Assembly: GCA_003157225.1 (NCBI GenBank)
Contig: PMIZ01000258.1
Coordinates: 1 to 7,412, forward strand
Source of the DNA: Actinomycetota bacterium
GTDB taxonomy: Bacteria > Actinomycetota > Thermoleophilia > RBG-16-64-13
Direction: 5' to 3'
DNA length: 7,412 bases
A program made the translations under genes and the position numbers. Below are positions 6,443 to 7,412 of this stretch, one piece after another. The notes below the pieces were generated by a model. It was not told the DNA's origin. It was given only the letters and a program-made list of their open reading frames with translations, and did no database searches. Each line of letters opens with the position of its first letter. Position 1 is the stretch's first letter.

Positions 6443-6880
6443 CTACTTCGAAATCAGCGGGTTCCGCACCTTGAGGCCGGTGAACCGCCCAAAATCGCGA
6501 TCCGCCGACCACAGCTCCGATACGCCGTGGGCCAGACAGAGGGTTGCCACTCTGGCGTCGTGGACCACCGGACCGGCCGCTCTGGACCGAAGCACCTGCC
6601 GGGAGAGCACCTCCCAGAAACCGACCCCCTCCGCCAGAAGGACAAGCCCCGGCGACTCAAGCCAGGCCTCGACCTGTGACACGGCTGACTCGAGTGGGCT
6701 TGGCGTCAGGAAGATACGGGGATGCGTGACCACAGCCAGGAACTCGTAGAGGCAGGGCCAGGGGATCGCCCACGGTTCGGACCCCTCGGCCAAGTTGCGG
6801 ACCACATCACGTGCTGTCTCGAACCATGCCATGTCCTCGCGGTGGGCGTACACGAGGATGTTGGTGTCGACCGCGATCAT
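6443..6880 (-). CDS. vapC: PIN-domain ribonuclease toxin, VapC family
   Basis: The 145-residue PIN-domain protein has the acidic metal-binding residues in order: D5 in MIAVDTNILVYA, E46 in CLYEF, D108 in VVHDARVA, and D127 in SADRDF. VapC toxins are Mg2+/Mn2+-dependent endoribonucleases that cut tRNA or rRNA and stop translation until neutralised by VapB. The residues needed for catalysis are all present, so the toxin looks intact. Its ATG (6880-6878) overlaps the antitoxin stop as ATGA, the usual arrangement for coupled translation. It converges on the S8 fragment with about 70 bases between. The substrate RNA cannot be inferred from sequence alone. Confidence 0.93.
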   Translation of the reverse strand: MIAVDTNILVYAHREDMAWFETARDVVRNLAEGSEPWAIPWPCLYEFLAVVTHPRIFLTPSPLESAVSQVEAWLESPGLVLLAEGVGFWEVLSRQVLRSRAAGPVVHDARVATLCLAHGVSELWSADRDFGRFTGLKVRNPLISK

Positions 6881-7122
6881 CCGCCCCGTCCCGCGTAGAT
6901 GAACCCCCGGATCTCGTCCCAGCGTTCGAGCGAGATGTCCGGATGCAGGCCGTCGCCCTTGAAGCTGGCATCCCGTAGTCTGAAGGCCTCGCTCTCCCGG
7001 CGATGCGCGATCGCCAAACGCAGACCCTCTTCCATCAGACTTCGGACCGTCGTACCTTGCTCGACGGCAACCGCCTTGGCCTCCGCTAGAAGAGCGTCAG
7101 CAATATCTATGGTTGTCTTCAT
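6877..7122 (-). CDS. vapB: VapB-family antitoxin (ribbon-helix-helix type)
   Basis: The 81-residue protein begins MKTTIDIADALLAEAKAVA, a short beta strand followed by a helix, then EQGTTVRSLMEEGLRLAI. That is the ribbon-helix-helix DNA-binding pattern of type II antitoxins. The C-terminal part (about 45-81) would wrap the toxin and block its PIN active site; the motif FKGDGLHPDISLERWDEIRG is typical of VapB tails that precede PIN toxins. An in-frame ATG lies 12 bases upstream (7134), giving MVTH-MKTT. I chose 7122 because the family begins at MKTT and the predicted transcription start falls at that ATG. The VapBC complex presumably represses its own promoter through the inverted repeats next to the start. 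It is translated ahead of vapC with a 4-base overlap. Confidence 0.9.
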   Translation of the reverse strand: MKTTIDIADALLAEAKAVAVEQGTTVRSLMEEGLRLAIAHRRESEAFRLRDASFKGDGLHPDISLERWDEIRGFIYAGRGG

Positions 7123-7136
7123 ATGGGTAACCATAT
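7121..7136 (-). promoter_or_regulatory. Inverted repeat over the vapB start and -10 region, likely VapBC operator
   Basis: ATATGG (7121-7126) and CCATAT (7131-7136) are perfect 6-base arms with a 4-base spacer. The repeat covers the -10-like TATGGT (minus strand, 7135-7130) and reaches the first base pairs of the vapB start codon. Autorepression through such palindromes is the rule for VapBC systems. Confidence 0.6.
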
Positions 7137-7159
7137 CACTTGGCGCAATCCTACGCCAA
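7130..7159 (-). promoter_or_regulatory. Candidate vapBC promoter giving a leaderless mRNA
   Basis: On the minus strand, TTGGCG (7159-7154, 4/6 to TTGACA) and TATGGT (7135-7130, 4/6 to TATAAT) are 18 bases apart. Transcription would begin about 7 bases past the -10, at or next to the ATG at 7122. No Shine-Dalgarno precedes that ATG, consistent with leaderless translation. Confidence 0.45.
7140..7159. repeat. Second inverted repeat at the vapB -35 region
   Basis: TTGGCG (7140-7145) and CGCCAA (7154-7159) are perfect 6-base arms with an 8-base spacer. One arm is the candidate -35 element of vapB. It sits three bases from the ATATGG/CCATAT repeat, so the two could form a double operator site. 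Confidence 0.5.
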
Positions 7160-7222
7160 CTGAGCCGCCGCGACTCCCCAACCTTGGTTGCATACTGGCG
7201 GTTCCGCGCGGCCCCTTGCCTG

Positions 7223-7235
7223 TCATATACTGGGG
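7223..7235 (+). promoter_or_regulatory. Second copy of the conserved TCATATACTGGGG box
   Basis: This box is identical over 13 bases to the one at 4291-4303. It contains TATACT at 7226-7231, 55 bases before the ATG of the second GYF gene. Downstream, AGTCTGCGGC and the GGAGGGACTGCGATGA start region also match the first leader with few changes. No clear -35 lies 16-18 bases upstream. Confidence 0.55.
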
Positions 7236-7286
7236 CTACGGCACGCTAGTCTGCGGCGCCGGCCGCGACGACCGGGAGGGACTGCG

Positions 7287-7412
7287 ATGACACCGAGCGC
7301 GATGGCATCAGACTGGTACTACGCGAGGCGGGGCGACCCCGCGGCGGCCCAAGCAGGCCCGCTGACGTGGGAGGAACTCTACGCACGGGCGCGAGCCGGT
7401 GCTCTCGGTGCG
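7287..7412 (+). CDS. GYF_2 domain protein, 3' partial, paralogue of the gene at 4361
   Basis: The ATG at 7287 follows GGGAGGG (7274-7280) with a 6-base spacer. The 42 visible residues contain DWYYARRGDP, then QAGPLTWEELYARARAGALG, collinear with GWYYSKRGAP and QGPLGWQELYSRAQTGELG of the first gene. The open frame reaches the window edge without a stop. By analogy with the first copy it probably continues into a linker, a membrane span and a secreted domain, possibly an intact subtilisin, but none of that is visible. The insertion of AAAQ near residues 19-22 distinguishes it from the first copy. The GYF_2 call is secure for the part present; the downstream architecture is inference. Confidence 0.82.
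   Translation, partial: MTPSAMASDWYYARRGDPAAAQAGPLTWEELYARARAGALGA

Overview
This is a 7.4 kb window of high-GC bacterial DNA. Genes are tightly packed on both strands, with good Shine-Dalgarno sites at several starts. Gene content and base composition fit an uncultured actinobacterium-like or other high-GC environmental lineage. Nothing here fixes the taxon, so that is inference only. I see no rRNA, tRNA, insertion sequence, CRISPR array or phage gene, and no gap between genes exceeds 300 bases.

Layout. The left end holds the 3' part of a CrtI/phytoene-desaturase-type FAD oxidoreductase (2-1222, +). It converges on a PAP2 phosphatase (1273-2067, -), which overlaps the end of an upstream GyrI-like domain gene (2045-2701, -); these two probably form one transcript. 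Divergent from the GyrI-like gene is a small carboxymuconolactone decarboxylase/AhpD-fold protein (2831-3169, +). A divergent member of the Fpg/Nei DNA glycosylase family follows on the minus strand (3403-4248). It appears to lack the N-terminal catalytic proline.

The right half is the most unusual part. A GYF_2 domain, a transmembrane segment with a Thr-rich linker and prodomain-like region, and a subtilisin (S8) domain with a C-terminal beta-rich extension lie in order in three different reading frames (4361-6371, +). They look like one protease gene broken by a frame change near 4600 and a deletion near 4980-5004. The deletion removed the catalytic Asp and His; the Ser motif GTSMATP survives. 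A second gene of the same type begins at 7287 and runs off the window. The two genes share a 13-base upstream box (TCATATACTGGGG) and a nearly identical ribosome-binding site, so this is a tandem paralogous family with one decayed copy.

Between the two copies, on the opposite strand, lies a VapBC-type toxin-antitoxin pair (6443-7122). The genes overlap by ATGA, the antitoxin is probably translated from a leaderless mRNA, and two adjacent inverted repeats lie over its promoter.

Most of the left half is housekeeping or stress-type metabolism (isoprenoid or lipid redox, lipid phosphatase, small-molecule binding, DNA repair). The right half is an accessory locus in evolutionary flux.
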